Below are positions 1-5,471 of a stretch of 6,254 nucleotides of DNA, piece after piece (the first letter of the stretch is position 1; each line of letters opens with the position of its first letter). Below the pieces are notes generated by a model. The model saw only the letters and a list, made by a program, of their open reading frames with translations. It was not told the DNA's origin and ran no database searches. The DNA is from Akkermansia sp. GTDB taxonomy: Bacteria > Verrucomicrobiota > Verrucomicrobiia > Verrucomicrobiales > Akkermansiaceae. The stretch is taken from positions 1 through 6,254 of the forward strand of contig JAGBZE010000138.1 in assembly GCA_017628435.1 (NCBI GenBank), in the 5' to 3' direction. The translations under genes and the position numbers were made by a program.

Positions 1-2
1 AT

Positions 3-194
3 TTAATTATCATTTTCCGCCTCTTCTTTCAGGAGTTCCTCATACTCCTGAACCGTCTCTTCAATGAAGAGCGTGACGGCGGATGTCATGGTCTGGCCAT
101 AGTAGGCGCAAGCCTGCTGGAATTTGGCCACCAGCTCGCTATCTACATACAGGCCAAGCATTTTCTTATTCTCTGCTCTCTGTCGGGGTGCCAT
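3..194 (-). CDS. Small ribbon-helix-helix (Arc/MetJ-type) DNA-binding protein
   Basis: Encodes 63 residues from ATG at 192-194 to TAA at 3-5. The layout fits a ribbon-helix-helix fold: a basic N-terminus (MAPRQRAENKK), a short strand (about residues 11-17, MLGLYVD), helix A (18-30), a turn near GQTMT, helix B (about 35-53), and an acidic tail (EELLKEEAENDN). Proteins of this family dimerise, insert the paired strand into the major groove, and act as small repressors or antitoxins. The start lies 4 nt after the fmt stop, so it is probably co-transcribed with fmt. A TTG at 225-227 in the same frame would give 74 residues overlapping fmt, but the ATG matches the expected N-terminus better. No clear Shine-Dalgarno is present. 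Whether a toxin gene follows cannot be seen because the window ends. The fold call is from pattern only, and the target is unknown. Confidence 0.72.
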   Translation of the reverse strand: MAPRQRAENKKMLGLYVDSELVAKFQQACAYYGQTMTSAVTLFIEETVQEYEELLKEEAENDN

Positions 195-198
195 AATC

Positions 199-1185
199 TT
201 ATACGGTGGGGGTTGTAGGGATACCAAGGATAGTGCCGGGCATAATCTTGTGGCCGGCGAAGAAACTTTCTGCGTTCATCTTACGTGCGCCGCTGGGTTG
301 CATCGTGGTAATGCGGATAGCGCCGCCACGGCGCCCACCGCAGGAAACCAGCATGCCCTCCGGGCCGGATTCCAGCACCATGCCGGGCACGGCATCAGAA
401 GGCTTGCGGACATGGGAGAACACATCCACCGGCGGGAAAATCTTGAGCGTTTTGTCCTGCCCGCTGTGTACGGAAGGATACACCGTGAAGGTACCCGGCC
501 AGGAATGATAGGCGCGTATTTTACGGGCCACCTGCAAAGCCGGCTGCTCCCAATCAATCTGCCCATGGGCACGCAGCAGCTTGGGGGCGTAAGTCATCAG
601 ATTCTCGTCCTGCTCTACACGCTCGGCGGTGCCATCGGCCAGCTGAGTGATGGCCTGCATCAGCGCATCCGGCGCCATCAGCGCCAGGTCATCATGCAAG
701 CTTTCGGCTGTCTCCGTGCCGCGCAGCGGAATGACCGCCTTGCAGATGATATCGCCGGCATCCAGCTTCTTCACCACGTACATGATGGTGATACCGGTTT
801 CATCATCACCGGCTTCAATAGCGGCCTGAATGCACGCTGCACCACGATGACGAGGCAGCAGGGAGGCGTGGGCATTGATGCAGGCAATCTTCGCTACGTC
901 GATAACCTCCTGCGACAGAATCTGCCCGTAGGCCATCACCACCACAATATCCGGCTCATAGGCCCGCAGCTGCTCCACAGCAGCAGCATCCCGCATGCGC
1001 TCCGGCTGGAACACGGGAATCCCCAGCTGCTCAGCCACCACCTTCACGCGCGGCGGCGTCAGCTCCATGTGTCGACCCACCGGACGGTCAGGCTGGGTAA
1101 TCAGCGCCACCACATTTCCGGTCTCGGCCAGTTTCTGAAATGAGGGGATTGCGATATCCCCCGTTGCCATCATCACGATTCGCAT
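199..1185 (-). CDS. fmt: Methionyl-tRNA formyltransferase
   Basis: Transfers a formyl group from 10-formyltetrahydrofolate to Met-tRNAfMet in the cytoplasm, giving the bacterial initiator tRNA. The 328-residue length is close to the E. coli enzyme (315). The N-terminal Rossmann-type domain has QPDRPVGR (31-38), whose Arg38 aligns with the tRNA-contacting loop Arg of E. coli Fmt. The catalytic block INAHASLLPRHRGAA gives Asn104 and His106, with Asp142 in KKLDAGDI, matching the E. coli Asn/His/Asp triad. The C-terminal OB-like tRNA-binding domain starts near 205 and has WPGTF. Two small oddities: the usual GTPDFAVP near the N-terminus reads ATGDIAIP, and the usual RGAAPIQ reads RGAACIQ. The ATG start is fixed by homology to the family N-terminus. 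A promoter abuts it, so the mRNA may be leaderless. The ribbon-helix-helix gene follows 4 nt after the stop. Confidence 0.97.
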   Translation of the reverse strand: MRIVMMATGDIAIPSFQKLAETGNVVALITQPDRPVGRHMELTPPRVKVVAEQLGIPVFQPERMRDAAAVEQLRAYEPDIVVVMAYGQILSQEVIDVAKIACINAHASLLPRHRGAACIQAAIEAGDDETGITIMYVVKKLDAGDIICKAVIPLRGTETAESLHDDLALMAPDALMQAITQLADGTAERVEQDENLMTYAPKLLRAHGQIDWEQPALQVARKIRAYHSWPGTFTVYPSVHSGQDKTLKIFPPVDVFSHVRKPSDAVPGMVLESGPEGMLVSCGGRRGGAIRITTMQPSGARKMNAESFFAGHKIMPGTILGIPTTPTV

Positions 1186-1191
1186 GCCGCC

Positions 1192-1220
1192 TAAATACCA
1201 GAAATTTGGTGTTTAGTCAA
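1192..1220 (-). promoter_or_regulatory. Putative sigma70 promoter of fmt, abutting the start codon
   Basis: On the minus strand, TTGACT (1215-1220) is followed by a 17-bp spacer and TATTTA (1192-1197). The -35 matches consensus at 5 of 6 positions, but the -10 is weak (3 of 6). Only six bases (GGCGGC) separate the -10 from the fmt ATG, which places the expected transcription start on the ATG itself. This implies a leaderless message if the promoter is real. Confidence 0.42.
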
Positions 1221-1227
1221 GCGCTAT

Positions 1228-1256
1228 TTAACTTTTCCTTAATTATTTGCTATTTT
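1228..1256 (+). promoter_or_regulatory. Weak putative promoter for the 1321-2004 gene
   Basis: TTAACT (1228-1233), a 17-bp spacer and TATTTT (1251-1256) lie in the AT-rich gap between fmt and the divergent gene. Each hexamer matches consensus at 4 of 6 positions. The expected start is near 1263. Another possible -10, TACACT at 1278-1283, has no convincing -35. The -35 here is back to back with the fmt -35, 7 bp away. Confidence 0.28.
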
Positions 1257-1320
1257 AGTCACATTACTGGCTGCAAATACACTTGTCATGCGGAGATTAA
1301 TCCATTATGATTCCGGGCAC

Positions 1321-2004
1321 ATGTCTGCTAACACACCGGAACAGCCCAATCTGAAGCCCTACCTCATCATCGCCCTGCTGGGCATCATCGTCGCCTACCA
1401 ATCCTGGAAGGCCGGGGAGGCACTGGGGGATTCGCTAATCTTTCAGCTTGGTGTCCTGTTTGCTCTGGGTGGATTATACATTGCCATACGCGGCTATCGC
1501 CATGCGCGCCAGAACCAGAAACCCGCCCTGCCCGCGGCCCCAAGCGAATACAAGGGAAGCTTTGCGCCTGATTTCCGGCGTAATCTGGAGGCACTGCACC
1601 AGGCGCTGGGCGATAACAGCCCGGAAATGACACTGGAGGAGGACTACGCTTTCTGGTATAACGATGACCAGTCCATCGAGCTGGTGCTCACCCCTCAGGG
1701 CTGGATGGCCTTCTTCCAGCTGACCGATGGGGAGTACAATATGGAGCCAGCGCTGGTGCAGCGCGCCGTGGCAGATTCACCTTTTGCAGAGCACCCCGTG
1801 GCGCAGGAATTGTGCCAGAAGTACCTCGACATGCCGCTCAGCGGCATCGCCTGGTGCACCAGCGACAAGGCACAGGTCTACCCCTATACCAGCACCGAGG
1901 ATTTCACCCAGTTCTACGCAGGCAACCTCTTTGCCCCTGCCGCAGTCTTCGATGAATGGCTGCCCTTCTACCTGGAAACAGGAATGATGAAGGAAGACGA
2001 GTAA
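1321..2004 (+). CDS. Two-helix membrane protein with unrecognised soluble domain
   Basis: Not recognised as a named family. From ATG at 1321 it has 227 residues: a polar N-terminus (MSANTPEQPNLKP), two membrane segments (about 13-28 and 38-56), a basic Arg/His/Gln linker rich in Pro/Ala (57-76), and an acidic soluble domain (about 77-227) rich in Trp, Tyr and Phe. The arrangement suggests a membrane-anchored cytoplasmic domain. An earlier in-frame ATG at 1288 would add 11 residues. I prefer 1321 because the added stretch uses AGA and TTA codons unlike the rest of the gene and reads like untranslated leader. Neither start has a Shine-Dalgarno. The gene is divergent from fmt, and its stop lies 12 bp from the end of the convergent 2017-2394 gene. 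Confidence 0.82.
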   Translation: MSANTPEQPNLKPYLIIALLGIIVAYQSWKAGEALGDSLIFQLGVLFALGGLYIAIRGYRHARQNQKPALPAAPSEYKGSFAPDFRRNLEALHQALGDNSPEMTLEEDYAFWYNDDQSIELVLTPQGWMAFFQLTDGEYNMEPALVQRAVADSPFAEHPVAQELCQKYLDMPLSGIAWCTSDKAQVYPYTSTEDFTQFYAGNLFAPAAVFDEWLPFYLETGMMKEDE

Positions 2005-2009
2005 CGAGG

Positions 2010-2037
2010 CGCACCATCATCGCGGACGGCTGGTGCG
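2010..2037. terminator. Possible hairpin between convergent gene ends
   Basis: A perfect 7-bp inverted repeat, CGCACCA (2010-2016) and TGGTGCG (2031-2037), with a 14-nt loop lies at the junction of the two converging genes. It overlaps the last codons of the minus-strand gene. No T tract follows on either strand, so it is at best a weak bidirectional terminator. Confidence 0.25.
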
Positions 2038-2394
2038 AAGCATCTGAAGAAGCGCGGCAGAGTCGCGGAAATAGGTATCCAGGAAATGCTGCAGCTCCGC
2101 GGCCTCGCGTTTCGGAAGCAGCGGCAGCAGCTCCTCAAACATGCAGCGGGTAGACTCCAGCTCCTCCACGGACTCAGCCGAGGCCACGGCATGCTGGCAG
2201 CGGGCCATCATCACCTCCGTGCGATTCTCCGGCAAGGCATCAGCCAGCTGCTGTTCCAGCATACGCCCCAGCTCCGGGCTGGCGTGCGGCACGGTCTCGC
2301 GCTGCGAGAGGAAAAGAGAAGCCTGTTCCTTTGCCGCCACAATCGCGCGGATTCCGGTTGCGTCAGTCGAATCAGCCGCCAGGATATCCTGCAT
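2017..2394 (-). CDS. Hypothetical 125-residue helical soluble protein
   Basis: Not recognised. The 125-residue product has no membrane segment or signal peptide. It is rich in Ala, Leu, Glu and Arg and should be mostly helical, with amphipathic stretches around 40-60 and 68-110, including MFEELLPLLPKREAAELQHF. The ATG at 2392-2394 is the only usable start: upstream in frame there is no ATG, GTG or TTG before a TAG near 2425. The preceding TG makes TGATG, and that TGA would be the stop of the small membrane-protein frame upstream if one G were removed from its G9 tract. This implies translational coupling. It is probably the third gene of a minus-strand operon headed by the DUF4870-like gene. 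Its stop lies 12 bp from the convergent 1321-2004 gene. Confidence 0.75.
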   Translation of the reverse strand: MQDILAADSTDATGIRAIVAAKEQASLFLSQRETVPHASPELGRMLEQQLADALPENRTEVMMARCQHAVASAESVEELESTRCMFEELLPLLPKREAAELQHFLDTYFRDSAALLQMLRTSRPR

Positions 2395-2538
2395 CAGCTT
2401 CTCACCCCTACCCCGCTGATCAGGCTACAAACTCCATGGATGGCAAACATGCACAGCCAGGAGCCCAGCGCGGCCAGCACCGGCCCCCCCCCAGCTGCGC
2501 CCCAGCATCCACCGTATCCTGGCTAAAAAAGTTTTCAT
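2394..2538 (-). pseudogene. Small membrane-protein frame interrupted at a G9 tract (possible phase-variable gene)
   Basis: An ATG at 2536-2538 lies 14 nt after the stop of the DUF4870-like gene. It opens a frame that starts MKTFLARIRWMLGRSWGG and reaches a run of nine G (plus-strand C at 2484-2492). As given, the frame ends at TAG (2425-2427) after 37 residues with a Gly/Arg/Ala-rich end. With eight G it would encode 47 residues: a basic N-terminus, then a hydrophobic segment (about 19-45, beginning PVLAALGSWLCMFAIHG) and a TGA at 2394-2396 overlapping the next ATG by one base. The hydrophobic continuation and the exact stop-start overlap argue that the eight-G frame is the real one. The break could be a true switch, a programmed frameshift, decay, or a homopolymer error. 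No family is recognised and no Shine-Dalgarno is seen. Confidence 0.6.
2484..2492 (-). repeat. G9 homopolymer tract inside the small membrane-protein frame
   Basis: Nine consecutive G on the coding (minus) strand, about one third of the way into the 2394-2538 frame. Long G tracts inside reading frames are typical of slipped-strand contingency loci and are also common sites of sequencing error. A change of one base decides whether the downstream hydrophobic segment is made. Confidence 0.9.
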
Positions 2539-2552
2539 CTTTAATGGATTAT

Positions 2553-2930
2553 TCAAGGTTCACCATCCCCGGACTTGCGGGGGCGAATAAACGGAATGGT
2601 CAGACCGAAACGGTAGCTCGTGTCCTCGGAACTGGCACGGAGGAGATCCTTCACACAGGCAATAATCCACCAGATGCCAAGAATGAACAGAGGTATAAAT
2701 CCAATGATTACCAGGCACAGATACAGAGAGGCATAGAACCATATTGTCCACGAAATCGCCACGTTCAGACGGCGGCGTGCATAATCTGCCACCTCGGCAT
2801 CCGCATCGCCCCGCATGAACAGCCAGCAGATGAATGCAGGCAGGCAAGGAATCGCGATGACTGAAGACAACAGGAACGGCCCAAGAGCATTGCAGAGGGA
2901 ACAGATGAGTATCTTATCTCTGGACTTCAT
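2553..2930 (-). CDS. DUF4870-like (Tic20-type) small membrane protein
   Basis: The 125 residues starting MKSRDKILIC resemble the DUF4870 family of small bacterial membrane proteins of unknown function. A first hydrophobic region spans about 7-39, then a charged loop (RGDADAEVADYARRR), then ARRRLNVAISWTIW (51-64), which corresponds to the family's conserved Leu-Asn-x-x-Ile-Ser-Trp-Thr element. A long hydrophobic region (about 62-94) follows, then the family-like ending YRFGLTIPFIRP. I chose ATG 2928-2930 because a promoter with TATAAT lies 15 bp upstream. A longer reading from 3068 would run through that promoter and into the divergent gene. It appears to head a minus-strand operon with the small membrane-protein frame (14 nt downstream) and the 2017-2394 gene. 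The family assignment is by pattern, and the function is unknown. Confidence 0.75.
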   Translation of the reverse strand: MKSRDKILICSLCNALGPFLLSSVIAIPCLPAFICWLFMRGDADAEVADYARRRLNVAISWTIWFYASLYLCLVIIGFIPLFILGIWWIIACVKDLLRASSEDTSYRFGLTIPFIRPRKSGDGEP

Positions 2931-2945
2931 AACACCCGTAACTAT

Positions 2946-2974
2946 ATTATATCTGCCAGCGAAATGCAATTCAA
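2946..2974 (-). promoter_or_regulatory. Sigma70-type promoter of the DUF4870-like operon
   Basis: On the minus strand, TTGAAT (2969-2974), a 17-bp spacer and a perfect TATAAT (2946-2951) lie in the AT-rich divergent gap. The expected start is near 2939, leaving a leader of about 8-9 nt before the ATG at 2930 with no Shine-Dalgarno. Confidence 0.62.
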
Positions 2975-2986
2975 ACAACAGCTGAC

Positions 2987-3015
2987 TTGTAAATTCAAGC
3001 CCCGGCTGATACAAT
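2987..3015 (+). promoter_or_regulatory. Sigma70-type promoter of the DUF3592-like gene
   Basis: TTGTAA (2987-2992), a 17-bp spacer and TACAAT (3010-3015, 5 of 6 consensus) precede the ATG at 3031 by 15 bp. The expected start is near 3022, with a leader of about 9 nt (CAACACATCC lies just before the ATG) and no Shine-Dalgarno. The -35 boxes of this promoter and the opposite one face each other across 12 bp containing the palindrome CAGCTG. Confidence 0.52.
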
Positions 3016-3030
3016 TCCCGCAACACATCC

Positions 3031-3723
3031 ATGCTTCCGCCCCTCATCCTCTGCCTGTTCATGCTCATGCTGGCACTCGCCTGCGTGGGGGTGGTGGCGT
3101 ATCAGGCCGTGTTGTTCATCACAGGCGCCGCCACGTGGGACACCGCCTGGTTTCCCATGCTTCTGGGGCAGCTGGGGGCTGTTTTCTTCGGCATCTTTGC
3201 CATGGGCGCCTGGGGGCAGCACAGAGATAGGGATATCCAGATTCTCCTGGGCTGGCTGCTCTGCGGAGTGCTGCTGGAAGTCTCGGCTCTGACAGGCTAT
3301 GCCGCCCATTACGAATACAGCACCAGCAGCGCTCTGGTCAACCACGGAACCCGGGCTCAGGGCAATATCTCGGATGTAACAATGCACAGGTCATTCTCCG
3401 GAAAAGGGGTGCACCGCAAAATCTGGTTCACCTATGAATTCCACACCCCCGAGGGAAACCTCATCAAAGGAAAGGCAGGAGCCTCGTACTACTGGCTGCC
3501 CCAGAAATCATTAGATACTCTGAGCAAGCACAGGAACAACGTATCCGTGCTCTATCTGGCAGAAAACCCGCAGTGCAGTAACATTGATAACTTCTGGCTG
3601 CTGTGGGACCAGACCATCACATTGGGAGCCTTCTCCACCATAGCGGGAGCATCGTGCCTGTTCTTCCTCTACCGGCTCCTCCGCCCCACCCGCCGCAAGC
3701 CGCGCTATAAGAGGCGCCGCTAA
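3031..3723 (+). CDS. Four-helix membrane protein with DUF3592-like domain
   Basis: Encodes 230 residues. Membrane segments lie near 4-33, 42-62, 70-90 and 196-217. Between the third and fourth is a domain (about 105-188) resembling DUF3592: GTRAQGNISDV, then KIWFTYEFHTPEGNLIKGK, then VSVLYLAENPQCSNID. This follows the family order of a Gly-x-Val-like strand, a Tyr-x-Phe strand with a Pro-Asp/Glu-Gly turn, and a final VLY-x-x-x-NP. The function of that family is unknown. The C-terminus is very basic (RPTRRKPRYKRRR), which fits a cytoplasmic end. The ATG at 3031 is supported by the promoter 15 bp upstream. An internal ATG at 3061 is less likely because it would cut the first helix. The gene converges on the 3731-4177 gene with a 7-bp gap and no visible terminator. 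The domain call is by pattern. Confidence 0.78.
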   Translation: MLPPLILCLFMLMLALACVGVVAYQAVLFITGAATWDTAWFPMLLGQLGAVFFGIFAMGAWGQHRDRDIQILLGWLLCGVLLEVSALTGYAAHYEYSTSSALVNHGTRAQGNISDVTMHRSFSGKGVHRKIWFTYEFHTPEGNLIKGKAGASYYWLPQKSLDTLSKHRNNVSVLYLAENPQCSNIDNFWLLWDQTITLGAFSTIAGASCLFFLYRLLRPTRRKPRYKRRR

Positions 3724-3730
3724 TCCCGAC

Positions 3731-4177
3731 TCAACGGAAAAAGGTCGATTTACGATAATCGCGGTTGTTGGTCACATCGAACCAGATGTTGACCGAATAC
3801 GTCGTATCCTTGTAGTCAATCAGGCCAGGTCGGATGATATAGCGACGTCCATCGGGGCTGGCATGCGCTTCTACCGTCTCATAGCACTCGTAGCCGGGAA
3901 TGCAGTCCAGCACATCATCCTCATCCATACCAGCCGGCAGCACCCAGGCGGTTTCCATGGAGAATCCATACCCACCCTTCAGCGAGAACCCTCGTTTTGA
4001 AAGCCTCTGGTTCATCTTGCGGACAAGGCTCCGCAACACCTTGGGTGAGGGATTGCCCTTCACAAACTTCCGGGCTTTCTCCACCTTCACCCCATAAAGC
4101 GCCATTGACTCCCCATCCTGCACAACACCAGGCAGAAGTGAGACAAATAAAATCGAGCAAAGAAAAGCATGTACCAT
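3731..4177 (-). CDS. Hypothetical small exported protein
   Basis: Not recognised. The 148 residues start MVHAFLCSILFVSLLPGVV, a hydrophobic stretch (4-19) that could be a signal peptide although it lacks the usual Lys/Arg at the front. There is no lipobox at a plausible cleavage site. The mature part has a basic helical region (31-62, KVEKARKFVKGNPSPKVLRS and on), then an alternating region likely to be beta-rich (63-148) with Cys92 and Cys98 in DCIPGYECYE, which could form a disulfide outside the cytoplasm. The C-terminus is VNIWFDVTNNRDYRKSTFFR. The ATG at 4175-4177 lies 30 nt after the stop of the upstream 4208-5314 gene, so the two are probably one transcript. No other in-frame start exists before that stop. 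Confidence 0.75.
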   Translation of the reverse strand: MVHAFLCSILFVSLLPGVVQDGESMALYGVKVEKARKFVKGNPSPKVLRSLVRKMNQRLSKRGFSLKGGYGFSMETAWVLPAGMDEDDVLDCIPGYECYETVEAHASPDGRRYIIRPGLIDYKDTTYSVNIWFDVTNNRDYRKSTFFR

Positions 4178-4207
4178 ATCTAGTTTCAGGATTGTTGTCA
4201 GCTTAGC

Positions 4208-5314
4208 CTATTCCCCCTGCTGCAGTTCTTTGATAAGGTGATAGACGCGCCTTGCATCGGCTATCTGAACAAGGCCCGATAATGGGGCAGAAAGGTCATT
4301 CTGGCCGCTCACATTGACCGCTCCCGCGCGGGCAAAAAGCTTGCGCAGCGTCCCCTTATGCAGGGCCGGGTGGTCCAGGTAAATGGTACCCGTATTGCCT
4401 GATACTTCCTCATAATGCATCAGGAGTTCCTTATCAAGAGGATAACAGCGGAGCACCTGCCCCTCTGCCACATAAACAGCCTCGCGCGTGACGGCGTACT
4501 CCGCGCGGCTCAGTTTCTCACGCCAGCGGCCAGGTGCGCGAAGCAGCGTCACCGCCACACCCCCGAATACCAGCGCCAGCAGCCCGCAGAGCGCGCTGCC
4601 CGCCAGGGAGACCGGATAGCACTGCACGGCCATGCCGGCCACCAGCAGAACCAGCAGCAGCAACACAGCGCCAACCACCAGCCGGGCACGCAGGTGAGGA
4701 TTCAACACCTCCAGCTCAGGGCGGCCATAATACAACAGGCCATCGGATGCCAGTTTACACACCTCCGGGTGCCGGGGCGCAGCGGCAGACGGGGCCGCCG
4801 GTGCCGGAGAAGCAGGAGCGGCGGCGGCCTCATCCGGCTGCGGCTGATAAAGCTCAGGCTCAAAAAGGCAGGTCCACAGCACCTCCAGAGACATGGGCTT
4901 CACTGCCCGGAAAAGAGAACAGAACCACAGCAGCACCACCGCCAGATACGCACAGCCGAACAAGGCGGTGGATATCGGCAGCCCCAGCTCCGCCGCCAGC
5001 AGGCCGGAGGTCAGCGAATCGGCCAGATACAGCGCCGCAAACAGAACATGCGGCACCAGCAGAAGGAGCAATGAGGTGGTATGATATATCTTCTTCTCCA
5101 CCGAGGCCGATACACGCTTCCGGCGCACGGCAGCCCAGGCACCCGCCAGCAGAGCAGGAAGCGACGCCGCCACATACCACGCCTCATTGCACAGCCAGAC
5201 CACAAGGGCGATAAATACCCCCGCTGCCACCACTGGCAAACCGCAATGTCCCACCGCCACACACGCCGCCAGGGCCACACAGATGATATTCAGGACGATG
5301 CTTCTACTGTACAT
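4208..5314 (-). CDS. Polytopic membrane protein with C-terminal bacterial PH-like domain
   Basis: Encodes 368 residues from ATG at 5312-5314. Hydrophobic segments lie near 5-23, 25-42, 46-63, 78-98 and 112-136, followed by a Pro/Ala-rich linker (about 158-183, DEAAAAPASPAPAAPSAAAP), then two more segments (210-230 and 236-257). The C-terminal region (about 270-363) begins EYAVTREAVYVAEGQVLRCYPLD, continues with a Gly-Asn-Thr-Gly-Thr-Ile strand, and ends LVQIADARRVYHLIKEL. This resembles bacterial PH domains of the YdbS/YdbT type (bPH2), which usually follow a pair of membrane helices as here. Start choice: a near-consensus promoter sits 7 bp upstream of this ATG, inside the longer reading from TTG 5384-5386, so the longer form is unlikely. 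It probably leads a two-gene operon with 3731-4177. Function unknown, and the PH call is moderate. Confidence 0.82.
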   Translation of the reverse strand: MYSRSIVLNIICVALAACVAVGHCGLPVVAAGVFIALVVWLCNEAWYVAASLPALLAGAWAAVRRKRVSASVEKKIYHTTSLLLLLVPHVLFAALYLADSLTSGLLAAELGLPISTALFGCAYLAVVLLWFCSLFRAVKPMSLEVLWTCLFEPELYQPQPDEAAAAPASPAPAAPSAAAPRHPEVCKLASDGLLYYGRPELEVLNPHLRARLVVGAVLLLLVLLVAGMAVQCYPVSLAGSALCGLLALVFGGVAVTLLRAPGRWREKLSRAEYAVTREAVYVAEGQVLRCYPLDKELLMHYEEVSGNTGTIYLDHPALHKGTLRKLFARAGAVNVSGQNDLSAPLSGLVQIADARRVYHLIKELQQGE

Positions 5315-5321
5315 GGTAGGG

Positions 5322-5350
5322 ATTATACACAACAGGGCATCCCCGGTCAA
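5322..5350 (-). promoter_or_regulatory. Strong sigma70-type promoter with leaderless geometry
   Basis: On the minus strand, TTGACC (5345-5350, 5 of 6 consensus), a 17-bp spacer and a perfect TATAAT (5322-5327) are followed by seven bases (CCCTACC) and the ATG at 5314. Standard spacing puts the transcription start at the base just before the ATG. It lies about 45 bp past the rplQ terminator, so this operon is independent of the ribosomal-protein operon. Confidence 0.75.
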
Positions 5351-5395
5351 GCATAGCCCATCATAAAGAAATAAGCGCCCCCGCAAGGCCGCAAC

Positions 5396-5438
5396 AAAAT
5401 GAAAACCGCCGCAGCTGCGTGGGCAACTGCGACGGTTT
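5396..5438 (-). terminator. Rho-independent terminator of the rpoA-rplQ operon
   Basis: The arms at 5403-5414 and 5427-5438 enclose a 12-nt loop. In minus-strand RNA they read AAACCGUCGCAG and CUGCGGCGGUUU, a continuous 12-bp stem with one G-U wobble. On the plus strand the same position is a C-A mismatch, which supports minus-strand use. The stem is followed by UCAUUUUG, a short U-rich tail. It begins about 33 nt after the rplQ stop. Confidence 0.85.
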
Positions 5439-5471
5439 CTGTGATTAAGCTTTTGCTAGCTCACCAGTGGC

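Noticed and set aside
124..1143. 339-residue plus-strand frame opposite fmt
   Set aside because: It lies wholly antisense to fmt, is rich in His, Arg and Gly with no domain pattern, and is explained by high-GC third positions in fmt leaving the opposite strand open.
2331..2864. 177-residue plus-strand frame crossing the poly-C run
   Set aside because: It is antisense to three minus-strand genes, has low-complexity Pro/Ala/Arg content, and has no promoter or family pattern.
2931..3068. Longer N-terminus for the DUF4870-like gene starting at 3068
   Set aside because: It would run through a TATAAT promoter and overlap the divergent DUF3592-like gene. The added residues do not belong to the family core.
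4178..4207. Promoter for the 3731-4177 gene (CTGACA in the gap)
   Set aside because: The only -10-like hexamer at 17 bp overlaps the start codon, and TAGATA is at 13 bp. An operon with the upstream gene is simpler.
4415..5214. Long plus-strand frames rich in Gln/Arg/Pro (4415-5074 and 4534-5214)
   Set aside because: Both are antisense to the polytopic PH-like protein. Their composition follows from Leu/Ala/Val codons read backwards, and there is no recognisable fold.
5315..5386. TTG start at 5384-5386 for the PH-like protein
   Set aside because: A near-consensus promoter lies inside this stretch, directly upstream of the ATG at 5314.
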